A stretch of 64,000 nt of DNA from Haloterrigena salifodinae (GCF_003977755.1 NZ_RQWN01000001.1:760995-824994); one strand, 5' to 3'; positions 1 to 9,321 are shown, counted from the first letter of the stretch. The notes: a model not told the origin generated them from the letters alone. Made by a program: numbers and translations.

Positions 1-993
1 ACACAGCTCTCCGACGGCACCTGGCCCCACCGGGTGTGGCCGTACAACGGCGCGCTCGCTCCCGGCTGGGCCCACGGCCGCCTCGAGGGAGGCGAGTCCA
101 AGGAGTACCAGGCGGATCAGACCGCGAGCGCGGCGGCGTTTCTCGCGACGTACCTCCGGCGCGTTGATCCCGACGACGGGCAGGTTCGGGAGACGCTCGC
201 GGCCGCGGTCGACGGACTGGACGACTCGCTCGCGGCCGACGGCCTCCCCGAACGAGTCCAGAACGCCTGGGAGAACATGACCGGGCGCTTTGCCCACACC
301 GCGGCGACGTTCCTCGAGGCCTACGCGGCGGTCGCCAAGGCGCCCGTCGACGACGCGCTCGCGGCGCGAGCGCGGGAGCGAGCGCGAACCGTGTACGACG
401 CGGTCGACGACCTCTGGGTGCCCGAGCGCGGGATCTACGCGATGCGGACCGACGGCGACGACGTCGACGACCGGCTCGACGGCAGCACGCTCGCGCTCGC
501 GTCGGCCCACCGGGAGTACGCCGCGCTCGAGGACGTCGACGGCGAGCGACTCGATCGGCTCGTATCTCACGTTGAGACCACGATCGACGGGCTCTACCGG
601 AACCCCGCGGGGCCCGTCGAGGGGCTCGCGCGCTTCGAGGGCGATCCCTGGCGGGTCCGCGACCAGGACGCTGCGAAGATCTGGACGGTGACGACGGCGT
701 GGGGCGCACACGCCGCCGTCGAACTCGGCGAGTTACTGGCGGCGAGCGACCGCGAGGAGAGCGCGGCGTTCGACGAACGCGGGCGCGACCTGCTCGCGCT
801 GGTCGGGCCCGGTGGACCGCTCCGCAGACCCGGCGGCTATCTCCCCGAGCAGGTGTTCGACGACGGCACGCCGGACAGCGCCACGCCGCTGGGCTGGCCC
901 CACGCTATCCGACTCGCGACGGCGAGTCTCCTCGAGGCGTCCGGATCGCCCGCGCGTGCTGACGCCGAGGACCGCGCGCCGCTGCAGGACTGA
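1..993 (+). CDS. Glycoside hydrolase family 15 (glucoamylase-like), C-terminal part
   Basis: The reading frame is open from base 1, so the gene begins upstream and only about 330 C-terminal residues are visible. Near the end lies the pattern GYLPEQVFD...SATPLGWPHAIRLATASLLEA. It matches the end of the GH15 (alpha/alpha)6 barrel, with the LPEQ loop and a PLGWPHA stretch corresponding to the family's P-L-x-W-S-H-A. GH15 enzymes release glucose from the non-reducing ends of alpha-1,4 glucans. Next to a maltodextrin-type ABC importer, a role in starch or maltodextrin breakdown is likely. The first catalytic acid and the N-terminal domain lie outside the window, so activity and exact substrate cannot be judged. 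Confidence 0.8.
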   Translation, partial: TQLSDGTWPHRVWPYNGALAPGWAHGRLEGGESKEYQADQTASAAAFLATYLRRVDPDDGQVRETLAAAVDGLDDSLAADGLPERVQNAWENMTGRFAHTAATFLEAYAAVAKAPVDDALAARARERARTVYDAVDDLWVPERGIYAMRTDGDDVDDRLDGSTLALASAHREYAALEDVDGERLDRLVSHVETTIDGLYRNPAGPVEGLARFEGDPWRVRDQDAAKIWTVTTAWGAHAAVELGELLAASDREESAAFDERGRDLLALVGPGGPLRRPGGYLPEQVFDDGTPDSATPLGWPHAIRLATASLLEASGSPARADAEDRAPLQD

Positions 994-1059
994 GTCTCCG
1001 CCTCGCGAGCGACGGTTTTCACGATATCGAACGGACCGCGGCGCGTACGGTCTCGAAAA

Positions 1060-2196
1060 TCAGGACGTGACGGTCGGCGCCTCTCGTTCGCGGGTGAGGA
1101 CGTTCCGACCCGTTTCGGCGTCGAACAGGTGGACGTCCGACTCGTCGAACGCGATCGTCACCCGATCACCCGACTCGAGGCGCACGTCCGAGTCGACGCG
1201 GGCGATGAACTCGTCGCTCAGCCCGAGGTGCAGGAAGTTGTCGGAGCCGACGGGTTCGACGACGTCGATGGTGGTCGCGATCGCGTTGGCCGCACCGTCG
1301 TCGGCGACGGTGACGTTCTCCGGCCGCACGCCGAGCGTGTACCGGCTCGACTCGAGGTCGTCCGCGTGACGGTCGACGTACGCCGCCGAGAGGTCGTACG
1401 CGAACTCGCCGTCGGGACCGATCAGCTGAAGTCGATCGCCGTTGGGCTCGACGGCGACGTCGACGAAGTTCATTGACGGCGAGCCGATGAAGCCGCCGAC
1501 GAACCCGTTGACCGGCCGCTCGTAGACGTCGGTCGGCTTCCCCTGCTGCTGGAGTTCGCCGCCGTCGAGGATGACGATCCGGTCGCCCATCGTCATCGCC
1601 TCGTGCTGGTCGTGCGTGACGTAGACGGCCGTGATCTCGAGTTCGTTCTGGAGCCGCTGGATCTCCGCGCGCATGGTCGTCCGGAGCTTGGCGTCGAGAT
1701 TGCTGAGCGGTTCGTCGAACAGGAACAGATCGGGTTCCCTGACGATCGCGCGGCCGAGGGCAACGCGCTGTTTCTGGCCGCCGGAGAGCTCGTCGGGCTT
1801 GTCCTCGAGGAGGTCCGCGATGTCCATCATCTCGGCCGTTTCGACCACCTGCGCTTCGCGCTCGGCCTCGGTCAGCTCGGTGCTCATCCGGAGCCCGAAC
1901 GCCATGTTCTCGAAGACGGTCTTGTGAGGATACAGCGCGTAGTTCTGGAACACCATCGCGACGTCCCGGTTTTTCGCGTGGACGTCCGTGACGTCCTCGC
2001 CGCCGATCTCGATCCGGCCGCCGGTCGGTTCCTCGAGGCCCGCGAGCATTCGAAGCGTCGTCGTCTTGCCACAGCCCGACGGCCCGACGACGGTCACGAA
2101 CTCGCCGTCCTCGATTTCGAGGGAGAGGTCGTTGACGGCGACGACTGATCCGGTGTCGTATTCTTTCCGCAGTGCGTCGACTGTGACCCGTGCCAT
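1060..2196 (-). CDS. ABC transporter ATP-binding protein, MalK/UgpC type
   Basis: This is the cytoplasmic ATPase of a carbohydrate importer, 378 residues. From the chosen ATG the Walker A motif GPSGCGKTT is at about 38-46, the Q-loop QNYALYPH near 84-91, signature LSGGQ at 137-141, Walker B LFLFDEP near 157-163 and the H-loop histidine at 195. The last ~130 residues form the beta-rich regulatory domain typical of MalK/UgpC proteins. An in-frame ATG 13 codons upstream would add residues unlike the family, so MARVTVDALRKEY is taken as the start. It is divergent from the binding protein and the two permeases and should energise them. MalK-type ATPases can be shared among several sugar importers, so the substrate is not fixed by this gene. 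Confidence 0.93.
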   Translation of the reverse strand: MARVTVDALRKEYDTGSVVAVNDLSLEIEDGEFVTVVGPSGCGKTTTLRMLAGLEEPTGGRIEIGGEDVTDVHAKNRDVAMVFQNYALYPHKTVFENMAFGLRMSTELTEAEREAQVVETAEMMDIADLLEDKPDELSGGQKQRVALGRAIVREPDLFLFDEPLSNLDAKLRTTMRAEIQRLQNELEITAVYVTHDQHEAMTMGDRIVILDGGELQQQGKPTDVYERPVNGFVGGFIGSPSMNFVDVAVEPNGDRLQLIGPDGEFAYDLSAAYVDRHADDLESSRYTLGVRPENVTVADDGAANAIATTIDVVEPVGSDNFLHLGLSDEFIARVDSDVRLESGDRVTIAFDESDVHLFDAETGRNVLTREREAPTVTS

Positions 2197-2442
2197 GACA
2201 CCACAATTACCCGGGGGCGATAAAACCCTTTCCAAAATTCGCTATCTTGGAAGTAATATCTCATCTAATGTTTTGAACGGGTGACGGACCCGGTTTCGCA
2301 ACCGTCTGGTTGGCCAAACGCGCCGGTCGCGATCCTCGGGCGCTCTCTCTACTCGAGCCCGAACGTTCGGATTCTCCCCGACTGCTGGCCCACAGAGCGA
2401 CGATGGGGCGGGTGAGAGACGACGAAAACGAACATCCCAAAT

Positions 2443-2466
2443 CATTAAATACGTGAAGATATAATT
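2443..2466 (+). promoter_or_regulatory. TATA-like elements before the ABC operon
   Basis: Two AT-rich TATA-like stretches (CATTAAATA at 2443 and GATATAATT at 2458) stand in a GC-rich region. The second is centred about 27 bp before the ATG at 2489, the spacing of a leaderless haloarchaeal transcript. This supports 2489 over the ATG at 2483. The divergent intergenic region 2197-2482 probably also holds the promoter of the ATPase gene. I saw no recognisable TrmB-type operator. Confidence 0.45.
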
Positions 2467-2488
2467 CATCATCGATTGCAGCATGCCA

Positions 2489-3676
2489 ATGAAACGCAGA
2501 CCCGTGCTCAAGGGTATCGGCGGAGCGATGGCGGGGGCGACTCTCGCAGGATGTACGAGCATGTTCAGCGGCGACGGGAGCGCTGAACTCTGGCACGAAT
2601 TCACCGATTCGGAGGAAGAGACCTTCGACGGGCATCTCGAGACGTTCAACGAGGACGCCGATCAGGAACTCGATGCCTCCGGCGTCTCCAGTATGGACGA
2701 GCAGTTGGAGACCGCGCTCCCGGCCAACGACGGGCCGATGAGTTTTACCTGGGCGCACGACTGGATCGGCGTCCAGCACGAGAACGGGAACCTCTACGAC
2801 GGGAGCGATGCGTTCGACGTCGACCTCGAGGGGACGTATACGGAAGCAGCCGCCGACGCGGTCCAGTGGGAGGGGAACGTGTACGGGCTCCCCTACGCTG
2901 CGGAAACGGTGTCGCTGATGTACAACAAGGACATGGTCGACGAACCGCCGGAGACGGTCTCCGAGATGGTCGATATCATGGAGCGCGAAGGGGAGTACGG
3001 CATCGGCTATCCGGGCGATCCGTACCACTACAGCGCCTACCTGCAGGGGTTCGGCGGCGTCCTCTACGACGAGGACGCCGACGAACTGGGCGTCGACGAC
3101 GACGCGGTCGTCGAGGGACTCGAGCTCATCCGCGACAATATCTACGAATACAGTCCGAACGACCTCGAGGAAGACACGAACCTCTCGGTATTCCAGGACG
3201 GGCAAGCGCCGTTCGCCGTTACCGGTCCGTGGAACCTCGGCGATCTCCGGGACGCCGGGATCGACGTCGGCGTCGCACCGTTGCCCGCGCCCGACGGCGG
3301 CGAGCCGACGCCGTTTACAGGCATTCAGATGTGGTACCTCACGTCTCGCCTCGAAGAGGCCGACGACGCGGTCCACGACGCGGTCCTCGACTGGGCGGAG
3401 TGGTACACCACGACCGAAGACGTCGCGACGACCAACGCGCAGGATCACGCGACCATCCCCGTCCTCCAGTCGGTCGTCGGAAACGGCGACCTCGGGGACG
3501 ACGTCGGCGCGTTCAGTCAGACCGTGGATATGGGAATGCCGATGCCCGCGAGCAAAAAGATGGACGCCGTCTGGGATCCGGTCGAGTCCGCGCTCGACGT
3601 CGTCCTCGGGTCGGGCGGCGATCCGCGGGAAGAGTTAGAGAACGCCGCCGAACAGATTCGAGACTCCTGGAAATAA
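2489..3676 (+). CDS. Sugar ABC transporter substrate-binding lipoprotein
   Basis: Extracytoplasmic solute receptor of 395 residues. The N-terminus carries a twin-arginine (KRRPVLKG), a hydrophobic stretch and a lipobox LAGC with the cysteine at residue 22, as expected for a Tat-exported haloarchaeal lipoprotein. The rest reads as a MalE-type (family 1) binding protein: an N-terminal ELWHEFTDSEEETFD strand-helix, a YGLPYAAETVSLMYNK hinge segment and PFAVTGPWNLGDLRDAGIDVGVAPLP near the middle. It is followed after 27 bp by the first permease. The neighbouring glucoamylase and remnant amylase suggest maltose or maltodextrin as ligand, but this is inferred from context only. Confidence 0.9.
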   Translation: MKRRPVLKGIGGAMAGATLAGCTSMFSGDGSAELWHEFTDSEEETFDGHLETFNEDADQELDASGVSSMDEQLETALPANDGPMSFTWAHDWIGVQHENGNLYDGSDAFDVDLEGTYTEAAADAVQWEGNVYGLPYAAETVSLMYNKDMVDEPPETVSEMVDIMEREGEYGIGYPGDPYHYSAYLQGFGGVLYDEDADELGVDDDAVVEGLELIRDNIYEYSPNDLEEDTNLSVFQDGQAPFAVTGPWNLGDLRDAGIDVGVAPLPAPDGGEPTPFTGIQMWYLTSRLEEADDAVHDAVLDWAEWYTTTEDVATTNAQDHATIPVLQSVVGNGDLGDDVGAFSQTVDMGMPMPASKKMDAVWDPVESALDVVLGSGGDPREELENAAEQIRDSWK

Positions 3677-3703
3677 CGTCCACCAGTATTCAATACTAGC
3701 AAA

Positions 3704-4729
3704 ATGTCTGTAGATACACCCGAGGGCGTGGGAAATCGAATCCGTCGTCTCCTCCCGTCGAGAGCGACGGATATCGGGGTGGTACTGGTCTTACCGGGGC
3801 TAGTGCTGTTCTCGCTGTTCATGCTGTTCCCGATCGCGTTTCTCGTCTACCTGTCGATCACCGACGTGAGTCGAGCGGGCGACGTGATCGGGATCTTCCA
3901 GGGCGAGGCATCGATCGTCTGGTTTGCGAACTACCTCGAACTGTTCACCGACGGGGAGTTCTGGAACTCCATTGGGGTCACCTGGCTCTACGTCGGCGTG
4001 AGTCTGGGCCTGAAACTCGTACTCACGCTGGTGATCGCCATCCTGCTCACGCACGACCGGGTAGCCGGAAAGCGGTACATGCGGACGCTCGTCATCGTTC
4101 CCATGGGCTTTCCGCCGATCTTCGTGATCACGATCTGGCGGGCGATCTTTAGTCCGGCCAAGTTCGGACCGTTCAACCGGCTCGTGTCAGCGTACAACGA
4201 CGTCGTTATCGGCCTCACCGAACTCGTCGATACGATCGCCTTCTTCCTCGCGCTCAGGGCTCCGGAACTACTGCTCGTCGACGTCCCAGTGAACTGGACG
4301 GGGGGCAGGTGGGCCGCCTTCTTCGGTTACGTCGTGACCGAAACGTGGCTCGCGTATCCGTTCATGGTGATCATCGTCGTCAGCGCGCTCCAGGACGTGC
4401 CGATGGAGCTTCACGACGCGGCGAAAGTCGATGGGGCGGGCTACCTGAATCGGCTCCGGCACGTGACGATCCCCGCGATCAAGGGTCCGCTAGTGTTTGC
4501 GTCGATTCTCACCGCCGCGACGTCCTTCCAGAACTTCCTGATTCCGTGGGTGTTCAACAAGGGCGGGCCCGGTCGGAGCAACGAACTGCTCCTGGTCTAC
4601 GGCTACCGGGAGGCGCGCGTGTTCAACGAATACGCGATGTCGTCGGCGATCATGGTCGTTGCGATCGGATTCATTGGGCTGTTCATGTGGCTCGCCGTCA
4701 AGAAAACCAATCTCGCGGACGGGGTGTGA
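3704..4729 (+). CDS. Sugar ABC transporter permease, MalF-type
   Basis: Integral membrane subunit of 341 residues with about six to seven hydrophobic segments. The EAA-loop motif that docks onto the ATPase is seen as ELHDAAKVDGAGYLNRLRHV followed by TIPAIKGP near residues 237-262. The long loop between early segments (around residues 150-195) fits the MalF/UgpA side of these heterodimers. It lies 27 bp after the binding-protein gene, and its stop is followed 4 bp later by the second permease start. Together they form the translocation path of the importer energised by the divergent ATPase. Confidence 0.92.
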   Translation: MSVDTPEGVGNRIRRLLPSRATDIGVVLVLPGLVLFSLFMLFPIAFLVYLSITDVSRAGDVIGIFQGEASIVWFANYLELFTDGEFWNSIGVTWLYVGVSLGLKLVLTLVIAILLTHDRVAGKRYMRTLVIVPMGFPPIFVITIWRAIFSPAKFGPFNRLVSAYNDVVIGLTELVDTIAFFLALRAPELLLVDVPVNWTGGRWAAFFGYVVTETWLAYPFMVIIVVSALQDVPMELHDAAKVDGAGYLNRLRHVTIPAIKGPLVFASILTAATSFQNFLIPWVFNKGGPGRSNELLLVYGYREARVFNEYAMSSAIMVVAIGFIGLFMWLAVKKTNLADGV

Positions 4730-4733
4730 TCAA

Positions 4734-5627
4734 ATGAGTACGATACTAGATGCGATCGCAGATCTCCGAGCAGGTCGTCGAAGTCCGGTAGACGTCGCGA
4801 AGTCCGCCCTCACGACTGGAGTCGCCATCGGACTCCTCCTGATCCTGCTATTCCCGGTGTACTGGATCGTTACCGTCGCACTGTCCAGAGGGACGACGCT
4901 GTCGTCTCCAGGGAGTCTGTTCGGCGACCCGGCCACGTACACGCTGGATTCGTTCCGATGGGTCCTCGAGAACGAGTCCTTCCGACGGGGGCTCCTGAAC
5001 AGCCTGATCGTCGTCACCGTGACGGTCACCGTCACGTTGGCGTTCTCGATCCCCGGGGCCTACGCGCTCTCGCGGCGGGAGTTCTTCGGTCGGCGAAAGC
5101 TCCTCTACGGCTACATCCTGTTCACGCAGGTGGGGGCTGGCCTCTCGATCGCCGTCCTCATCGCGCTCTACGCGCTGTTCTCGGGCATCGGCCTGACCAA
5201 CAACCTGCTCGTGCTCGGCCTCTTCTATGCGGCCGGGGCGATCCCGTTCAACACGTGGTTGCTGAAGACCTTCATGGACAACATCCCCGTCTCCTACGAG
5301 GAGGCGGCCATCGTCGACGGCGCCAGCCAGTGGCAGGTCATGCGGGAGGTCATTCTGCCGCTCGCGAAACCCGGCATCGCCGCCGTACTGGTGTTCGCGT
5401 GGACCGCCGGCTGGAACGAGTTCATCGTGGCACAGACGCTGATCCACGATCCCGACCTCTACCCGCTGTCGGTGGAACTCTACGGGCTCATCGGCGACCG
5501 GCGTGGGACGTCGTGGCCGCAGTTCGCCGCCTTCGCCTTACTGTTCGCCCTTCCGGTCGCGATCATCTACTTCCTCGCCCAGAAACAGGTCGAAAGCGGC
5601 CTCTCCTTCGGCGGGATGGAGGGCTAA
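4734..5627 (+). CDS. Sugar ABC transporter permease, MalG-type
   Basis: Second membrane subunit, 297 residues from the ATG just after the first permease's stop. An upstream in-frame start at 4659 would overlap the first permease by about 70 bases and is rejected. The EAA motif is clear (YEEAAIVDGASQWQVMREV then ILPLAKPG). Six predicted membrane segments and the C-terminal GLSFGGMEG, close to the usual MalG ending KGLTAGAVKG-like tail, place it in the MalG group. It is the last intact gene of this operon. What follows on the other strand is decayed sequence. Confidence 0.92.
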   Translation: MSTILDAIADLRAGRRSPVDVAKSALTTGVAIGLLLILLFPVYWIVTVALSRGTTLSSPGSLFGDPATYTLDSFRWVLENESFRRGLLNSLIVVTVTVTVTLAFSIPGAYALSRREFFGRRKLLYGYILFTQVGAGLSIAVLIALYALFSGIGLTNNLLVLGLFYAAGAIPFNTWLLKTFMDNIPVSYEEAAIVDGASQWQVMREVILPLAKPGIAAVLVFAWTAGWNEFIVAQTLIHDPDLYPLSVELYGLIGDRRGTSWPQFAAFALLFALPVAIIYFLAQKQVESGLSFGGMEG

Positions 5628-5694
5628 TCAGCCGACCCCTGTCCCCTCGTTTCTGTCCTCACCGCTCGCTCGAGTCTCCCTCGAGCCAACTCGC

Positions 5695-5825
5695 TTACGA
5701 CCTGTCTCCCTCGAGGACCGCGACCGAATTGACGGCGAGGGTCCCGTCGGACGCGAGCGCGTCGGCGCCGATCAAGAGGTCGGCCTGGGCGACGGACTCG
5801 TCGAGTTCGCGGGCGACTCGAGCAC
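5695..5825 (-). pseudogene. Short coding remnant, origin uncertain (eIF2B-family-like motif)
   Basis: On the minus strand, one frame reads ARVARELDESVAQADLLIG followed by ADALASDGTLAVNSVAVL and then a stop. It has no start of its own and is joined out of frame to the amylase-like remnant just upstream. The DLLIGADAL..DGT pattern recalls the GADxxxxDGxVxN segment of the eIF2B/ribose-1,5-bisphosphate isomerase family, but the match is short. I see it as a gene scrap, not a working gene. The origin is an inference that needs a translated search. Confidence 0.35.
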
Positions 5826-6077
5826 GCGCCAGCGGTAGTCGGCATCGCCGTCGGGGTTCCGCGGCGCGAGGTCGTCCCGCGTCTCTATCTCGTTCCCGTT
5901 CGGGTCGACGATCCCCTCGCCGACGGTGACGAACCGCGGCGGCCCGGGGTGGTGCGAGCCGCCGCCGCGCTCGAGCGCGGGATCGGGATCGGGTTCGCCG
6001 CCGTCCGCGAGCAACCGTCGTCGGTCCGGTTCTCGAGTTGCGTCGTGAATCCGTCTCCGTGAGGGTCGCCGGTCCAT
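5796..6077 (-). pseudogene. Remnant of an alpha-amylase-type N-terminal domain
   Basis: The minus strand reads SHHPGPPRFVTVGEGIVDPN and, soon after, ETRDDLAPRNPDGDADYRW, ending RVLESP before the frame runs into unrelated sequence and a stop. From memory, a HHPGPPR...LAPRxPDxDAxYRWR start is typical of the N-terminal beta domain of haloarchaeal alpha-amylases of the maltose locus. No GH13 catalytic domain follows, so this would be only the first ~100 residues. The upstream part (DRRPSRRRIHD) has no clear counterpart. Its position in a sugar-uptake locus fits a decayed amylase gene. The rest of the interval 5628-6232 shows no other gene. Confidence 0.45.
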
Positions 6078-6232
6078 GGGCTGACTTCTACGCCCGGAGC
6101 TAAATCTATGGTGTAATAGTACGTCATTAATACAGACCGCTCAAAACCGCTCACTTCGGTAGTCGCACCGGAACGGGAGTGAGACGCTCGAGACCGAATC
6201 GAACAGAAAATGGAATTCGCTGATTCGACGCG

Positions 6233-7471
6233 TTACGCTTCGTCGAAGAGTTCCTCGCCTTCGACCATGTGCTCCTCGACGACGTCCATATCGAGGGTCA
6301 CGCCGAGCCCTGGCTCCTCGGGAATCTCGATGTAGCCGTCCTCGATGACGTCTTCCTCGACTAAGTCCTCCCACCAGCCGAGTTCGTAGGAGTGGTACTC
6401 GACGGCCAGCGAGTTCGGGATCGCCGCGCCGACGTGGGCGCTGGCCGTCGTCGCGACCGGTGAGGAGACGTTGTGCATCGCGACCGGCACGTAGTACATG
6501 TCCGCGAGGTCGGCGATCTTTCGCGTCTCACGCATGCCGCCGACTTTGGGCATGTCGGGCGCGATGATGTCGACGGCCTGCTCCTCGAGCAGGCGGCGCT
6601 GGCCGTGTTTCCGGTAGACGTTTTCGCCGACCGTGATCGGCGTCTCGGTCGACTGGGTAACCTCCCGCTGAACGTCGTGGTTCTCCGGCGGGACGGGGTC
6701 TTCGAGCCACCAGACGTCGTACTCCTCTAAGCGCTTTGCGAGTCGCTTCGCGCTGCCTCCGGAGAACGTCCAGTGGCAGTCGAAGGCGACGTCGGCGCGG
6801 TCGCCGACGCGCTCGGTGACCTTCTCGACGATCTTGGCCTTGTGCTCGATCTCGGGCTCGCGGAGGTGGCGGTTCGCGCGGTCCTTCTCGTGGCCCGAGG
6901 GGACGTCGAGGTCGAACTTCAGGGCGTCGTAACCCAGGTCCTCGACGACGCGTTCGGCCTCGTCGGCGCAGGCCTCGGGGTCGGCCTCCTCTTCGGTGTG
7001 ACAGTCACAGTAGACACGGACCTCGTCGCGGTACTTCCCGCCCAGCAGCTGGTAGGCCGGCACCTCGAGAATCTTCCCCGCCAGATCGTGCAGGGCGACC
7101 TCGATGCCCGCGATGGCGGTGACGGTGACGCCGGCGATCGACCCCTCGCCGGACATCTTCTGGACGAGGTGCTCGGTCAGCCGATCGATGTCCAGCGGGT
7201 TTTCGCCCTGCAGGAAGGGCGTCATCCGCTGGATCAGTTCCGGGACGCCGGCGCCCCAGTAGGCTTCGCCGGTGCCGACGATGCCGGCGTCGGTGTAGAT
7301 TCGGACCAGCGTCCACGGGAAGTTCCCGTCGATCATCGTCGTCTGGATGTCGGTGATCTCGATGTCCCGGCCGCCCCCGCGTTCGCGGGTGACCTGCATC
7401 GTCTCCGCCGAGAGGTCGCGCATCGTATACTCGGCGTTCGGATCGTGCAGCTGTGAGTAATCGACTCCCAT
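6233..7471 (-). CDS. gnaD: Enolase-superfamily sugar-acid dehydratase, gluconate dehydratase-like
   Basis: 412 residues of the mandelate racemase/muconate lactonising group. The capping domain (TTMIDGNFPWTLVRIYTDAG) is followed by the barrel: catalytic lysine region DALKFDLDVPSG, and metal ligands in the segments AFDCHWT, WWLEDPVPPENH and ITVGENVY. AMHNVSSP carries the conserved late histidine. Length and sequence style match the haloarchaeal D-gluconate dehydratase, the first committed step of the semi-phosphorylative Entner-Doudoroff pathway: gluconate to 2-keto-3-deoxygluconate. A xylonate or galactonate dehydratase is the main alternative. It stands alone near the glucan importer and would process the glucose that locus supplies. 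Confidence 0.75.
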   Translation of the reverse strand: MGVDYSQLHDPNAEYTMRDLSAETMQVTRERGGGRDIEITDIQTTMIDGNFPWTLVRIYTDAGIVGTGEAYWGAGVPELIQRMTPFLQGENPLDIDRLTEHLVQKMSGEGSIAGVTVTAIAGIEVALHDLAGKILEVPAYQLLGGKYRDEVRVYCDCHTEEEADPEACADEAERVVEDLGYDALKFDLDVPSGHEKDRANRHLREPEIEHKAKIVEKVTERVGDRADVAFDCHWTFSGGSAKRLAKRLEEYDVWWLEDPVPPENHDVQREVTQSTETPITVGENVYRKHGQRRLLEEQAVDIIAPDMPKVGGMRETRKIADLADMYYVPVAMHNVSSPVATTASAHVGAAIPNSLAVEYHSYELGWWEDLVEEDVIEDGYIEIPEEPGLGVTLDMDVVEEHMVEGEELFDEA

Positions 7472-7618
7472 GGTTGTAAATTCACTTCGAAGATAGTAAT
7501 AGTTTCTACCTTCCGTGAGCGAGCCGCCGAGATATAGCTACGTAGTAATCCGGAACATGGAGTTATGAAACCAGTGCTTGCGACGATCGCCAGTCTCCCC
7601 TGAGCGCGCCGTCGGTTC

Positions 7619-8476
7619 TCAGGCGCGTTCGAGTTCGTCGCCGACGTCCTCGAGGTCGACGTCTAATGCTGCCGACGCGGCGAAGGCGGCCCGCTTCTCG
7701 GCCGTCCGTCGGTCGATCGCCTGCGGACCGACGGCGAACTCGATCCGGCGGATTCCTTCGTCGGGGCTCGAGCAGCCGAGCACCGTGACGGGTCCGACCT
7801 CGCGGGTGTTCCGGACATGGGTCCCGCCGCAGGCCGCCACGTTCCACGGCTCCCCCGCGTCCGCGGTCGCCATTCCGTGGCCGGTGTCGTCCTCGTCGCC
7901 GATCGTCACGACGCGGACCCGTCCCTTTTCGACGGCCGTCCCGGATCGCTCCGCGTCGAAAATGATATCGTCGCGCTCGCGCGCCGTCGCGACGGGGACG
8001 CTCTCCCAGGAGATCGGCCTCGACTGCCAGACGGTCCGGTTGATCAACTCGTCGAGTTCGATCAGTGCCTCGTCGTCGAGCGGCGCGGTCTCGAGGTCGA
8101 TCGCAACCGTCTCCTCGCCGATCTCGAGGCCGGCGTACCCCGGGGACTCGATGCAGCGCCTGGCGGCGCCGTAGCAGATGTGGGCGGCCGTGTGCGCGCG
8201 CATGCAGTACATGCGAAACGACCAGTCGATCGAACAGAGCACGCGATGGCCCGCCCTGAACGACGGTTCCTCGGCCAGCACGTGAGCCTGTTCGCCGTCG
8301 ACCAGTCGCACGTCGGTGACCGTCGCGTCGCCGACGGTCCCGCGGTCGGCCGGTTGGCCGTCGCTCGTCCCGTAGAAGTAACTCGTCTCCAGCCAGACCG
8401 TGCGCCCGTCGATGGACGTCACCTCGGTTTCGAATCGCGTGGTGTAGGGCTCCCTGGCTGCCCGTTGTCCGGTCAT
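7619..8476 (-). CDS. AlaX-type trans-editing protein (second additional domain)
   Basis: 285 residues from the ATG at 8476. A GTG three codons upstream is an alternative start. The zinc site of the alanyl/threonyl-tRNA synthetase editing domain is complete: HTAAH with histidines near 95 and 99, and CGGTH with Cys216 and His220. Proteins of this kind hydrolyse mischarged tRNA, usually Ser- or Gly-tRNA(Ala), in the cytoplasm. The GxxG segment expected near the N-terminus is only loosely present (YGTSDGQPADRG). The gene is alone, downstream of the aMBF1-like gene on the same strand, with 76 bp between them. The exact tRNA specificity cannot be read from the sequence. Confidence 0.82.
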   Translation of the reverse strand: MTGQRAAREPYTTRFETEVTSIDGRTVWLETSYFYGTSDGQPADRGTVGDATVTDVRLVDGEQAHVLAEEPSFRAGHRVLCSIDWSFRMYCMRAHTAAHICYGAARRCIESPGYAGLEIGEETVAIDLETAPLDDEALIELDELINRTVWQSRPISWESVPVATARERDDIIFDAERSGTAVEKGRVRVVTIGDEDDTGHGMATADAGEPWNVAACGGTHVRNTREVGPVTVLGCSSPDEGIRRIEFAVGPQAIDRRTAEKRAAFAASAALDVDLEDVGDELERA

Positions 8477-8552
8477 TGGGTCCACTCTCTCGTCAGCTAT
8501 GAAAAGTCTGCTTGCCGAAACAGTCAGTCGAATCGATACGCCGAACGCGATC

Positions 8553-9083
8553 TCACTCGGACAGCGTCACGTCCAGTCGCTCCTCGAGGGCTTCGATCAG
8601 GCCGCCGCCGACGCCGTCCTGAGCCGCCCGGCCCTGTTCGACCGCGAGGAGGTCCTTCTCGCGCGCGCCGAGTTCCTCGGCGAGTTCCTCGCGCTGCAGG
8701 CCGGCGTCCTGGCGCGCCGCCTCCAACTTATCGCCGTAACCGGAGACGAGATACGGCAGCGGATCGTCGTCGTAGTTCGTTCCCTCCTGCTCCCAGTGCT
8801 TGGAGTCGCCGTCCCAGACCGGGTTCGCCTTGGCGACGTTCTGAGCGGCCTTCTGCTTGCGGCTCGGTTCGTCGTTCGAGTCGCTCCGTCCCTGTCCCTG
8901 GCCTCGAGAGCCGCGACTGGACCCCGAGCGCTGCTGGGTGTCGTCGTGAGGTGCACAGTCCGGACAGACCTCGAGTTCGGCGCCGGCGACCGTGGCGAGT
9001 CGAAGCGAGTCACTCTCGGCACCGCAGAGTTCGCAGCTCGTCCCGCCGCCGCCGGAGGACGAACCGGTCGAATACTTAGCCAT
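8553..9083 (-). CDS. Archaeal MBF1-like transcription factor (zinc ribbon + HTH)
   Basis: 176 residues starting MAKYSTGSSS. The first zinc ribbon has cysteines at 17, 20, 40 and 43 (CELC...CPDC), then a Ser/Gly/Gln-rich basic linker, then a Cro/C1-type helix-turn-helix (YGDKLEAARQDAGLQREELA with a following AVEQG) in the last 75 residues. This order is that of archaeal multiprotein bridging factor 1, a basal-transcription-associated protein that in archaea also contacts ribosomes. An upstream ATG at 9107 would add eight residues that break the family start. It is a single gene between the AlaX-like gene and tRNA-Leu. Confidence 0.88.
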   Translation of the reverse strand: MAKYSTGSSSGGGGTSCELCGAESDSLRLATVAGAELEVCPDCAPHDDTQQRSGSSRGSRGQGQGRSDSNDEPSRKQKAAQNVAKANPVWDGDSKHWEQEGTNYDDDPLPYLVSGYGDKLEAARQDAGLQREELAEELGAREKDLLAVEQGRAAQDGVGGGLIEALEERLDVTLSE

Positions 9084-9229
9084 GGTACCTTTTGGCAACT
9101 CGAGCATTTCAAATCACCGCCTCGAATTCCCTCAGTCCCGTGTGACCTCGGCGCAGGCCGGGAGAAAAAGAAAGGGCTTTTGTAATACCGATGGATACGG
9201 TTGAGTGCAGTAAGACAAAGACACCGCGA

Positions 9230-9314
<85 letters not shown>

Positions 9315-9321
9315 TCGCATG

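Noticed and set aside
2261-3448. A 395-codon minus-strand frame opposite the binding-protein gene
   Set aside because: Shadow of the binding-protein gene, with no recognisable domains.
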